Below are positions 22,886-33,321 of a stretch of DNA of 64,000 nucleotides, one piece after another. A program made the position numbers and the translations under genes. The DNA comes from Mesostigma viride (taxonomy: Eukaryota; Streptophyta; Mesostigmatophyceae; Mesostigmatales; Mesostigmataceae): positions 1,239,574 to 1,303,573 of the forward strand of contig RPFO01000167.1 of the NCBI GenBank assembly GCA_009746045.1, given 5' to 3'. Below the pieces are notes generated by a model. The model did no database searches. It worked only from the letters and a program-made list of their open reading frames with translations, and was not told the DNA's origin. The number at the start of each line of letters is the position of its first letter. The stretch's first letter is position 1.

Positions 22886-24028
22886 CTGTGAGAGGTGGTC
22901 ATTCACAGGTGGTCGAATTCGGATGGATGGGCATGCACAGGTGGTCGAATTTGGACGGATGGTCAGACATGGGAGGTTGGCTGACCATTTGTTAGGAACC
23001 ATTTTTAAAAAGTGGGAGGACGGCAGGCGCCTCCTTGGCCAGGTTGTCCAAGGGTGCCCGCATGCTCATGCCGCCACCAGGACCCTGGTGTTCTACCAGT
23101 GAGCCAGTGAAATGAGAACGAGCATCTCAAATAATCATGAACCGAGTGCCTGTATGGGCTGCATTACTACCGAGCCGGCCACGGCTCTGCGAGAAGGGCC
23201 AAGTGAGGTCGTGGCAGGGATCTGATCCTGACAGGCGGTCAACAGACGAATGCAGGCCATCGAAAACTCCTCGCCATTGGCTCTCCGATGGAGCACACGG
23301 CTGTGGTGCAGATGGCAGTAAGGCCATCCCTGCGGCATCACCTCGGACATGGGTCGCGCGTGTGTCTGTGCACGATCAGGCATGGGCTTGAATGCACGCA
23401 TATTGTCGTCAGATCAGAAAGCAACAAACGTGAAAACGCTAGCGGCCCACATCTGAGATTCCGCGGAACACAGAAAATAAGAAAGCCAAGAAGCTACCAG
23501 CAAGGAATCGAACATAGGACCTTTGGCATGATTTCACGGCTGTGTGAGTCTCCTGATCCGAAGGCATCTCACTTAACGTTTCGAAACAGCCCAACCGCGA
23601 AAAACCTGTTTACCGGAGAGGGGTGCCAATATGTCCGATATTGCTGAATCTATAGATGATGGCGCGCATATGCATCAAATGTGTGTTGGGGTGGGGCTAT
23701 TATTGCTATTATTATAGTAGTAATAATAATTTTAATATTATCATGATTACTCTCATTGTTATTGGCTCAGTAATTATTGCTCTTGTCTCGCTCGTAACAC
23801 GTTCATCATTGCGCAGTCTGGGAGACAGAAACAAAAGGGAAGGGTGAGGAAGAAGCTGCATCGTGGCCACACTTGCCATGGCATGCTGCGTTGGTTGCTG
23901 GCATTTGGCCACCTTCCCACCATCCCCACCGCGCGCGCCATGTCCAAGGCACGCGGGAGGAACACAGGACCCGAAAGCTGGCAACTGCCGCTTGGAAACT
24001 TTGCTGGTTGGATACTGCTTTTATGACG
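22886..24028. other. Intronic stretch, no gene supported
   Basis: No convincing exon found. Around 23,695-23,790 there is a run of ATT/TAA-rich sequence unlike the flanks. Confidence 0.5.
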
Positions 24029-24262
24029 AGAAGTGGGATTAGAGGTGGGATAAGAGGTGGGACTAGAAGTGGGATTAGAGGAGGGACTAGGGGTGGGATA
24101 AGAGGTGGGATAAATGGTGGGATTAAAGGTGGGATTGAAGGTGGGATTAAAGGTGGGATTAAAGGTGGGATTAAAGGTGGGATAAGAGGTGGGATTAAAA
24201 GTGGGATTAGAGGAGGGACTAGAGGTGGGACTAGAGGTGGGCTTAGAGGTGGGATTAGAAGC
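24029..24262. repeat. 12-bp minisatellite (GGGATTAGAGGT)n
   Basis: About 19 copies of a 12-bp unit with AGAGGT, AAAGGT, AGAAGT and GAAGGT variants. Frames through it give Gly-Ile-Arg or Pro-Leu-Ile repeats. Intronic. Confidence 0.95.
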
Positions 24263-24573
24263 TTCCTGGCTCGTGCCCATCCTAGGATTACACGGTTGGC
24301 ATTTGGCAATCACTCTGTCTGCGCGCGCTATGCCCCATCGGCATCTCATCCATCCCCACTGTCAAACCGAACCAAATGTCATACTTCAGGAGTACAAGGA
24401 TGTGATATAGTGTGGCTATGTCCGATAGACACAGCATGTTACGTATATAAGATGCTATGCCTATCGATATACTACTGTACATGTTCTACGACTACTATAT
24501 CGGATACCGATACGTATTTAGTAGTTGCACAACAGCGCTTAAAATATCCGGAGACCGCACGCTGTGCACGCAC

Positions 24574-24645
24574 CGCCACATCAGCAGTAAACGTGCAGTT
24601 GTTGCAGAACGCGTTGCACCCTGTCACCGCCAGCGCTCCATTGGT
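24574..24645 (-). CDS. Beta-helix rung exon, 24 codons
   Basis: 72 bp, phase 0 both ends, between acceptor CATGCCCTGCAG and donor GCG|GTGCGT. It reads TNGALAVTGCNAFCNNCTFT, then ADVA. The G-A-L-x-V start and C-x-x-C-x-F tail match the other rung exons. Confidence 0.55.
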
Positions 24646-25673
24646 CTGCAGGGCATGATTGTGTCAGGAGCCGAGGGGTGTCGTAAGGCAGGAGCGTAAA
24701 TCATTAGCGACCAATGCAGGACCTGAGCCGGTATGAGACCGACAAAATTGCAATCTGACCATTTCAGACGAACAGCCCATGGACAACTAATTAAAAGCAC
24801 GTAGGCAACGCTGACTATGTCATGAGACGCCAGCCACTTGACACAGAAGAGAGGAACAGGAACGTGGAATCGTAATAACCCGGGGGATGCCTCCACTAGA
24901 GCACACGAATAGGACCCTCGTGACACATGTCAGCAACAAAATTTCCACAAAGCATGCATGAGTATTCCTGCTATCTCAGAGACCAATGCCCAGCGCCTCA
25001 CGGCCTCCCAGCAGTAGCAGCGAGATCAGGGGGCCTTCTAACAGGACCCATAGCAATAAGATTTTTTAGCTAGACCAACTAGGTCTCGATGAACGATAGC
25101 CAGCCATGATTTTTTATGTCCACGGCTCCACCTACACATATCCACCTCCATCCATTTCCATCATCCTGCATGACTCGACAAATGCGGATAAGATAACAGC
25201 AGGCTCGAGCTACCACGGTCCAGATTCTTCCAGATTTTTGGCCTGCACTGGTTGTCTCTTTGATGTTATATACATCAGGATCCATATAATCATATCATCT
25301 ACAACAGGACACATATCATCATGTTATATATAACAGGATTACAGGAACCAGATCATCATATTAAATACTACAATAACAGGAACCATCAGTCACGTTGGCC
25401 CCTACGTGGAAGACGGCAGATGCATTGGGGCCGCTAGAACGTGTATACCGCCGAAAAAAGAAAAGTGAAAATCCGAACTTCTTGGCTGACGGCAAGCAAT
25501 ACTTACTACTACACTGTCGATGGCCTCGTGCGTGACAGAAGGCAACCATTTCACGTCCGAGAATAGCGATGTCGAAAACCGCTGCCTCGCCACTTGGCCA
25601 TCTCTACTGAGCCTTCTTTATTCGCTACTGAGGCATTGTTACTCCAGACAGCGCGACAACGCACCGAGTACAC

Positions 25674-25751
25674 CTGGTCAAAGACCATGTTGACCAAGTT
25701 GAGCCTGGTGTTCACGCCAGAGCACAGGATGGCACCTCCCGTGGCCGATTG
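25674..25751 (-). CDS. Beta-helix rung exon, 26 codons
   Basis: 78 bp, phase 0 both ends, between acceptor TTGGGCATTCCAG and donor CAG|GTGTAC. It reads QSATGGAILCSGVNTRLNLV, then NMVFDQ. GGAIL plus a later V-F is the POMP pattern. A (GGGT)n array sits some 55 bp upstream in the intron. A further rung may lie at about 25.39-25.44 kb (ASAVFHVGANVT), but its borders are unclear. Confidence 0.6.
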
Positions 25752-25805
25752 CTGGAATGCCCAAGCAAGGACGAGGGGGCGGGTTGGGAAGGCAACCACA
25801 TCACG

Positions 25806-25934
25806 TGGGTGGGTGGGTGGGTGGGTGGGTGGGTGGGTGGTGGGTGGGTGGGTGGGTGGGTGGGTGGGTGGGTGGGTGGGTGGGTGGGTGGGTGGGTGGG
25901 TGGGTGGGTGGGTGGGTGGGTGGGTGGGTGGGTG
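25806..25934. repeat. (GGGT)n microsatellite
   Basis: About 31 copies of GGGT with one slip (GGTGGTGGG). It can form G-quadruplexes. It is interstitial and lacks a telomere-type unit. Confidence 0.98.
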
Positions 25935-26794
25935 AAGATGGGGGGCCCCAGAGAGCAGCAGCACACAGAGACGGGCATGACGGGAGCAAAAAGTGGTGGT
26001 GCGGTGAGGACACTGCAACTAGAGATGGTACGGGGCACTGAATGGAGAGCGGGGCATGCGGCGGCGCTGCACACAGCAACTGCCCTAGCACAAAGCAGCA
26101 TTTCAGGTCAGTTAAACTAGTTCGTGAATAAATGCATGTCATATATCTCGCGACTTCTTCATGTCAGAGGATCAATGGACAGGCGCAGGGGTCCCTGTGG
26201 TGACCCACCGCCACTTGTCCTCAAATGTGCGGTCCACGGAAGCGCATGTTCTGCGGTGACCATGCCCGCCCCCACGAATCATGTGGCAGCTCCAAGGGCC
26301 TACGAAGAGCGATAATCATAGCCATGTCCGCCATAATGCCGCCACAAGGTGGCCTATGTCTGCAGTCTATCGCAGCACGCTGGGCAACACCTCCCCAACT
26401 GGCCGCCTATGCCTTTGCAACCACTTTTAAAGAGGTCGGATCCCTCGGTAGGCTTGGGGCGCCTACTACACAATCAAGCCCACCGGGCACTATCAACACG
26501 ACGTGCCCTCCTTGGCTGCAATCGGCATCGCGTACCTGGTCAAGCTCATCCTTATCTCTACCGGTAACTAACAGGCGGGCTTGCCTAGTAACCGTTACCA
26601 GTAACCTATACCTCGGTGAAGTATGGGTGTACCGACCCAACCCATCATTCCAAGGTCTCGATATCCTACGATCCGGTATCTTACGGGCCGATCCTGACCC
26701 TGACGGGCCCCGCAATAGCGAGCGCAAACCGCGGCAAGGTGGTCGGCGCCATTCCATGAGGTGGCGGTGCGTGCTGGCGTGGCGAGCAACAGAC

Positions 26795-27015
26795 GCCTTA
26801 GTAGACCCTATGATAAGCGAACAGAAGCCTTCTTAGTAGACCCTATGACAATAAGCGAACAGAAGCCTTGGTAGACCCTATGATAAGCGAACAGAAGCCT
26901 TGATAGACCCTATGATAAGCGAACAGAAGCCTTCTTAGTAGACCCTATGACAATAAGCGAACAGAAGCCTTAGTAGACCATATGATAAGCGAACAGAAGC
27001 CTTGGGAGACCCTAG
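26795..27015. repeat. ~30-37-bp tandem repeat
   Basis: About six copies of GACCCTATGATAAGCGAACA followed by GAAGCCTT, in variants with and without extra CAATA or CTTAG. It lies in the intron after the exon at 27283. Confidence 0.9.
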
Positions 27016-27282
27016 GAAGCCTGGGTATGCAAGACAAGGCGCAGAGAGGAGATGTGCCTGCACCCCCGCACTGTAGGTTTCCTGTGTAGAAAACAAACCA
27101 GCTCTGCCCTGGTTGGAAGTTTTGGGGGATAATTGGAGGAAGAGCTGTTGCCATGCGGAAGTGGGCCCTCTCTCAGAGACAGGAAAGGAACACGGGAAAG
27201 GGCAGGCAAGGAAGCAGAACCCTGGACACTGGGAAGGCACATAGGAAACAGGATCGAGGCACAAGGCTGGTGTGATGCTCAC

Positions 27283-27563
27283 CTGAGGAGCACTGATCGT
27301 GAGTCCCTGCATATTAACGACGAGGTTGGGGGTGAGGATGTCGAACGCCCGATCTGGCCCTTTGCCATCTGTCGGTAAAGCGCAGTTCCCGCCGACGCAG
27401 TTGCCGACGATATTGACGGAGCGGCTTATAGCAATGGCGCTGCCTTTGATCAAAAAACCAGTCGTTATAGAGATGTCTGTTATGGTGGGGTCTCCTAGCG
27501 CGGTGTTAAACTGGCCTTGGCTTGTAACGACCGCCGTGGCGGCATCTGCCACCTCGGTAAATG
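27283..27563 (-). CDS. N-terminal beta-helix exon of the surface protein
   Basis: 281 bp between acceptor TTTGCTTTCCCTGCAG and donor CAG|GTGAGC. It starts in phase 1 and reads FTEVADAATAVVTSQGQFNT, then ALGDPTITDISITTGFLIKG, SAIAISRSVNIVGN and LVVNMQGLTISAPQ. The pattern (a set of inputs, 'I-x-I-x-x-x', then R-S-V-N-I-V-G, then a 'GLTI' turn) is the start of a pectin-lyase-fold, right-handed beta-helix protein. The single-turn GGAI exons downstream on the same strand continue it. Confidence 0.65.
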
Positions 27564-27714
27564 CTGCAGGGAAAGCAAAATATCGGTTGAGCATAATCCG
27601 CATCAGTTTTCAGGAAAGCATCCGTACCCTGATCGGGCAGGCCTATGTGTGGGTCCTCGCCTACAGCTTTTGATGGCAGACGTCTATCATTTGCGGCCGC
27701 TACTTCATAATTAC

Positions 27715-27823
27715 CTGTGCACAGGACCAGCAGAAAAAACACGTCGACCGGCCGTTGCACTAGTATGCGGCCTGAAGCAAGGGCCAGCGGCATGTCAGGC
27801 GCATTTACGCGCCGAGGCCGCAT
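27715..27823 (-). CDS. Probable first exon with signal peptide
   Basis: From an ATG at 27823 (a second ATG is at 27793) the minus strand encodes MPLALASGRILVQRPVDVFF followed by LLVLCTG, a basic n-region and a hydrophobic core. It reaches the donor ACAG|GTAATT. Its phase (1) matches the next exon at 27563, giving a 149-bp intron. A second phase-1 donor at 27628 (CAGG|GTACGG) would add about 29 residues and leave a 64-bp intron. Secretion fits the downstream domains. The start choice is inferred from the signal peptide alone. Confidence 0.45.
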
Positions 27824-28064
27824 CGCATTGTGAACAGGGGTGTGCAAATTTGCGGTAATACAAGGAACTTATAGATCCAACGACGTAAAGGCATCGTTTA
27901 TGCCGGGCCCTGATGGCGGCCTGGACTTCTGGAGGGACATAATAAATCTTGTCAATTTCAACCAGACATCTATCTCGGATCGAGGTAGCCACCCTCGTTC
28001 CATCGTAGCCGAACCTACAAATAATATTTTTCAAAACCGTGGCCCGTAGCATACGCGTACACAC

Positions 28065-30189
28065 CTCTCACATGCATAATATATACTACATATGCCCCCT
28101 ATTCAGGCCACCGTCGAGCTACGCGGGACGTCACGCACATTGATATTTGTCGAGCTCGCATGCGATTATCTCAATAAAATTGCTATACGTGGTGATAGAC
28201 TGATAGGCCGCGCACAGTGCACAACAGGCTACCTATTGCTGCTCCAAGTCAGATTATCACAACCTACACAAGTTGACGACCGCCTACATGGGACTGCTGA
28301 CAGCAAGCAGAGAGTTGTTTTTTAATACACTTATTAATACACTTAAGGGTATGTTGATAGATTTACAGATCATGTACCTGACAGCAGAACAGATCATGTA
28401 ACTGACTGAAGATCCGGTAACTGACAGCAGGCATAAACCAGTAATATACATCGGTTGACTATATATCCGATTTAGTTAGTTAGTTCAACTCAACGCCGCA
28501 CATGGGTTGTTAGAGCAGGGTTAGCCTTAGAGATATATCCTAGTAGCGAGAGGTCATGACTCATGAGAGTATATCATACCATCCGTCCAGTGCAGAGGAC
28601 GATCTGACACGCCGTCATTACCCACGCCGTTAAGATTTTTTAATGGCCGCATGCCAAGTCAGGGCCCTAATTTCAGGTGGCTGATGGCCGGGCAGCCAGC
28701 CGCCCTCTCACGCTAGCCAGGGCCAGGAACCAGTATTTTTTGGGTAAGTAGATTTATTATTAAATTATAGACCAGAGATGTAAAATGGGAAATGAATTAT
28801 CAGCAAATATCTAATTAAGGTATTCACACAACGGTGTGAATGTCGGTCATGATGACAGCCGGTGAGGGGGTTCATAATAGTTGGGCGCATTCCGTCATGA
28901 GTCATCATTATCATGTCGGTGATCACTGGAAAGCCAGTGGACCTTCAGTTTGTCACTACTAATCATCGCGGCCCGGTGGGCCGGGCGGCATCGAAGGTTC
29001 GGTTCTCACTGCCGTATCTTACGACCCGGCCCTCGTACGACCTAATACCCGACTGGAACTCCGAAGTCTCCGGGTTCCTCTCATCACGGCCGACGCTTCA
29101 GTGGCCAACAACATTCAGTTCATCATCACTACCCGGCCAGGCTGAATGAAGCCATACTAGATTTCGTCACTGTCCTCCGTGAGTGAGACGCCGTCTCACG
29201 CCCATTATGCACTACCATCATTGCATACTTGAGCAGCTGAGCCGGCGTCGGCGTAAGCGCGGGCAGGGGGGGCGTCCACCCCTCAGTCCCCTCCCTCATA
29301 GCTTAGCTAGACCGGCCACTAACTATATCAAGGAGACAACCAGACTAACTATATCAAGGAGACATCCAGCGCAGGCCAGAAATCGGGAGAATCCGGACCA
29401 TGGTAACCAGACTAACTATATATTGACACGCACCATATATTGACAGCCGCCCATATATGAGCCCTGCGCCGCACACGTCCACCACTAGCCCCCATCCCTC
29501 AGTCCCATGCACTCGACCCCGGCCGGCATGACCCTGGGCAACCCCCCCCCCCATCATCCCCCACCCGCCTGCACACCGGACACACCGACTACGGCCATCT
29601 TCGGCATGCATGCCCGGCCGGCTAAGTCAGTCGGTAATGCGCCCCGCCGTGCGCACCCATCGGTCAGACGGCATGTGGGCCCGGCCGGTCGGGCATGTAC
29701 AGTCGGCCGGTCATGATACTTGCACCACCGACGGCGCTCCCGCCCCCGCCATGATGATCCCGCCAGCTCCGTCCGTCCACCCTCCTGACTGAGTGAGCTC
29801 GGCTCCACGGCAATTAGTCGGCCGGCCGCCGATATGATTGTTACGCCCGTACAATTACGACCCGCCAAAGGTCTGCGGGCCGTAACAGATACTCTCGGCC
29901 TGACATCTCCACCTCACCCACCTAGTACTCGACCTGCCAACCTCATTAAATTTAATTGCCAGCCGGCCGGCATACGCCCATGATTCCATGACCATGCCCC
30001 GGTCCCCCCGGCCGCCCCCCCCCCCCCCCCCCCCCTACTACAGCTAGGACTGTAGTAGGGCCGAATACCGACCACCGACCGCTAACCGACTGACCCCCGT
30101 CGACGTGCGGACGCCCCGCCTCCGCCCGGACAGTCGGACTAGACCTCACTGCATGGTGGCAGCACATGACGGCCCCCAACTGACAGCAA
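28065..30189. other. Gene-poor stretch
   Basis: No supported gene. Bases 28.3-28.9 kb are AT-rich. Around 29.5-30.1 kb CCGG/GGCCGG motifs are dense, and there is a poly-C run at about 30,010-30,033. Short direct repeats (ACTAACTATATCAAGGAGAC) lie near 29.3 kb. Confidence 0.6.
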
Positions 30190-30390
30190 TGATTAACTGC
30201 AAATGCATTAATTAATTAATTAATTAATTAATTAATTAATTAAACACGTGCTCCCGTTGGGGAGTCACGGAGCACCGAAGTGCTTGTAATCCCTGTGTGT
30301 GCACTACAGGAGAAAGGGCAGAGACCCCCAGTCTCCTTCATGCCAAAGGCATGCCACAGCTGCATTCGGGCGCGCTAGCTAAAAGGACAG
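30190..30390 (-). mobile_element. LINE-like 3' end, type A, with (TTAA)n tail
   Basis: Read on minus, it ends GGTGCTCCGTGACTCCCCAA, then CGGGAGCACGTG, then (TTAA)n (tail at 30,210-30,243). The preceding 100 bp match the plus-strand element ending at 57,187 (GTGGCATGCC...GGCATGAAGGAGA...GGGTCTCTGCCCTTTC). It is a 5'-truncated copy. Confidence 0.75.
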
Positions 30391-30714
30391 GCTAACGCAA
30401 ATATGCATGATCAAGTCATTGCCCTGCATGGATAGTCCGCCTAGTAGTCAGCCCATGCAATTTGCCTCTCGGCTACAGTAGTGCTTACTTGGCGGGACAA
30501 TGAGCCAATTACTGAGCTCGTGAAGTCGGTATGAAGTCACGTCCAATTCGTTGACTCGCTGTTACTGGCACGGGAGTATCCGATGATGCAACTGTACATA
30601 TCATGATGTATCTGCTATGAGTGCCAGCCTGCCAGGGGGCCTGCCATTCTGCAGGGTCAAGGGGGCGCGGACGCCCCTAGCTAGCTGCTAGGCCCGCATG
30701 GGTCCTTGAAATCA

Positions 30715-30850
30715 GATTAATTAATTAATTAATTAGACTCGTGCTCCCGTTGGGGAGTCACGGAGCATTAACCCTGATGGATGGATGGATGGATGGATGG
30801 GTGCAAACAGTCCTACCGGTCTAATCTACCGGCCTAGCTACATCGGCTAC
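30715..30850 (-). mobile_element. LINE-like 3' end, type B, with (TTAA)n tail
   Basis: On minus: ACCGGTAGGA, then (CCAT)n, then TGCTCCGTGACTCCCCAACG, GGAGCACG and (TTAA)n. It matches the end of the plus-strand RT-bearing copy at 60.4-60.54 kb. It shares only the terminal ~30 bp hairpin and tail with type A. Confidence 0.7.
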
Positions 30851-31701
30851 ATACTACATCTATCTAACAGCATTCTAACTACTACATATATCTAGGCAGC
30901 CGCACGCTGCCCTAGGGGAGCTATCTGGCGTGCCTCCCACAAATTGAAATCAGATGCTTCGCAAATGCCTAGGAACGGATGACGAGCTAGGGCCGGTTGG
31001 TATTCCAGGCCGGCCCTCGCGGTGAGCAGCGTTTCCCAGGTTGAATAATCGAGAGTCTCGCCATGCAGGGCCAGGCATGGTATAAAGACCAGCGATTCTT
31101 TGCCAGGACATTCGAAGCCGAGGACCTCAGTCACCACAGTGTGGCTCATTATAATAAGCGTCATCAATCCAAACAGGCAAAACTGCCCGTGCATGGCCGG
31201 CTGAGCGGAAGCGGCGGGCCTCAAATGCGCGTGAGAGTCTAGTGCAGCTGCGGCCAGGCGCGCTTGGGCGTGGCTGGTGACGAAGTGGGGGTTGGAAATT
31301 TTCTGCGATCGAGGCGGTGCTGGCCGGTATAAAACCGACCGGGGGGGAGAGCTTGAGTCAGCGCTTGAAGGCCGGGCAGCGTCTGGAGGAGGTGCTGTCG
31401 ACTGGGATGATTTCGGCGGCTGTGATACCGGCAGTGTTCCATTATACGCAATACGCGGTTATACGCGCGGGGTCCGTATAATGGATAATACGGTATAATA
31501 CGGTATTATCCGGAAATTATACGAAAATACTGGATTTCATCGTTTTTGGGGTTGTTTCATGCATTTTGATATCATTTCAAGCAGTCCACATGTTTCTGAC
31601 ACTAAATTACACATGATACATGGGTTGCCACTGCTCAGCAGTGCTTGGGAGCACTGGACGTGTAAACCGGGGTTCACGAGGAGCTAGATTACCAATGCAT
31701 T

Positions 31702-32274
31702 TGTTACGTCGCGTAACAATTCGTTGTAGTTACGGACGTAAATTAGGTCTTTTGCCTCGGTTGTCCCTAGGTTTACGTTTAGGCTCCTACCGGGACATTA
31801 TTGTCCGCGTAACAGTACTGTGGTACATTGGGTGCCGTTGGGCGCCGCGCCGCGTACTTTACTAGTGGTCCTTATCCTGTGGTAGAATGTAGTGGACCAG
31901 CGTGCATCAGTAGATGTAGTGGACCAGCGTGCATCTGTAGGCGAGGGCCATGTCGGCCCGAGCGTGTTGGACCGTTGGTGACCATTTATGCGCGTTCTAC
32001 CCCTTGTGTGTGCACTCGGCGTGTGTTAAATGAATTAACACATATAGGCTTGGGTCACGGCAGTGTAGTTGTGTTTCCTTCCTCTATTCCTGGAGTAAAC
32101 GGGTTTTGATAAATGGTTGTATGGCGTATTATAGTAACACTTACGTTAATGCATTGAGATCAGCTCCGTCACGTTCGTCTTTCGCCAGAGGGTTAAGTAG
32201 AGGAGGCCTGACCAGTTTAGGTAGTATCAGGCCCATTAGAGGTAGAGGTGGAGGTAGATATCCGCGGCGTAACA
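31702..32274 (+). repeat. Chromovirus 5' LTR
   Basis: 573 bp, TG...CA. It opens with the perfect palindrome TGTTACGTCGCGTAACA, whose right arm recurs as the LTR's last 7 bases. It differs from the 3' LTR by two transitions near the 3' end (A/G in GGTTAAGTAG, T/C in AGAGGTGGAG). Confidence 0.98.
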
Positions 32275-32275
32275 A

Positions 32276-32293
32276 TGGTTCCGGAGGAACTTC
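32276..32293 (+). promoter_or_regulatory. Primer-binding site of the chromovirus
   Basis: One base after the LTR the sequence is TGGTTCCGGAGGAACTTC. It starts with TGG, as expected for pairing with the CCA end of a tRNA primer. The site is itself nearly palindromic (GTTCC-GGA-GGAAC). I cannot name the tRNA. Confidence 0.75.
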
Positions 32294-32794
32294 AGTAGGT
32301 AGTGAACGAGACGACTATCCCTTGCCACATACACCTTTCAAGACCCCTTCCGCGTCCAGGAACAAGAAGTCGACACTTCCTTGATAGGTAATGGGCGGGT
32401 CGCCTTCAAGCTAGGAGAGTAGTGCTGCCCGTTTCGGGACACGCTCTACCTAGAAGCTAGACCTGCTCGCAGCGGATAAATCCTTTCGTAGTTAGCCTGT
32501 CCTTCGCCTTGTTTTCCTGCTTACGGTTGTTTCCTGTCTTAGATAGGGGAGTATTACTGTTCGGAGACGATTAGCGTCGCAGTACCTACACCTTTTTCCT
32601 TGTGCTGCTGCTTTATTAGACGGCCGCACCCGCAGAGTTACGGGGCGCTGTGTTAGGACGAGCGCTGGATATCCGGCCGCTGACTTAGGACGAGAGCTGG
32701 AAACTCCGCCCTCCTTCTTCTTTCGGTGATCCAGATCGTCCAGCTAAGTCGCCTACCCCTACCTCGTCTAGCTTGACATCACAAGACACGCCAG

Positions 32795-33291
32795 GTGAGT
32801 TATCATGAGTCAACGTCGTGTTTTTACTGCGCCTTCCCATTCATCTAGTGATAATAGTTTAGCTAAGTATTACGTAGTTATTACCCCTCAATGGTCAGCC
32901 ATTTTCCTCTCTTGGTCAGATGCTAGGAAGATAGTGCAAAATCGTACATATAATGTAATTAGGTATAAGAAATTTGTTACCTTCGAGGAAGCTCAACAAT
33001 TCCTTATAGACCATAGCGTATCAGATCTAGGCCTACACGTACGTTCTACTCCTCATGGTCGCCCTCCTGTAGAAGCTCTAGATTTTGCTACCCCTCCTTC
33101 GTCTCCCCCTAAGAGGGCTGCATCCTCATCTAGCTTAGATACTCCTCTCACCTTAGAATTCGGTTCCCTATCCATTACTGTTGTTAAAAAGGATTGATTT
33201 AAATTGTTTCCTTCTTTTAAGCCATTAAAATCTTTTCCTTTTCTTTCCTTGCCTTATATTAGGCCTTGTCCTTTATCCTTGTTGCTTTCAG
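32795..33291 (+). other. Putative leader intron of the chromovirus, enclosing an ORF
   Basis: A full-consensus donor CCAG|GTGAGT (32791-32800) and a strong acceptor, a ~70-bp pyrimidine-rich tract ending TTGCTTTCAG at 33291, frame 497 bp. The ORF at 32805-33197 lies wholly inside. Splicing would bring the gag ATG (33322) 30 bp behind the junction; unspliced RNA would present the small ORF first. This is inferred from consensus sites only. Confidence 0.55.
32805..33197 (+). CDS. Hybrid-binding (RNase H1 N-terminal / viroplasmin-like) domain protein
   Basis: 130 residues from ATG 32805. Residues about 21-70 read KYYVVITPQWSAIFLSWSDA, then RKIVQNRTYNVIRYKKF and VTFEEAQQFLIDH. This follows the small domain at the N-terminus of eukaryotic RNase H1 and in caulimovirus viroplasmins (Pfam Cauli_VI): a YYVV strand, an aromatic W after a short loop, a helix, then K-F-x-T-x-E-E-A-x-x-F-L. 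In known proteins that fold binds RNA/DNA hybrids or dsRNA. The rest is a Ser/Pro-rich tail ending in VKKD; no catalytic RNase H domain is attached. It stands alone between LTR and gag, within a putative intron. A role in handling the reverse-transcription hybrid or in translation is conjecture. The ORF is intact, which argues that it is selected or very young. Confidence 0.8.
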   Translation: MSQRRVFTAPSHSSSDNSLAKYYVVITPQWSAIFLSWSDARKIVQNRTYNVIRYKKFVTFEEAQQFLIDHSVSDLGLHVRSTPHGRPPVEALDFATPPSSPPKRAASSSSLDTPLTLEFGSLSITVVKKD

Positions 33292-33321
33292 TTAGATTTT
33301 TGATCATTTACTTAAACAAAA

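Noticed and set aside
25806-25934. Telomeric repeat
   Set aside because: The unit is GGGT, not a TTTAGGG/TTTTAGGG type, it is short and it is interstitial.
31620-32384. Small ORFs inside the chromovirus LTRs
   Set aside because: The same frames recur in the 3' LTR, have no domain, and cross the LTR edge only on one side.
32805-33197. A cellular RNase H1 gene
   Set aside because: Only the small N-terminal domain is present. No catalytic domain follows, and the ORF lies inside a retrotransposon between LTR and gag.
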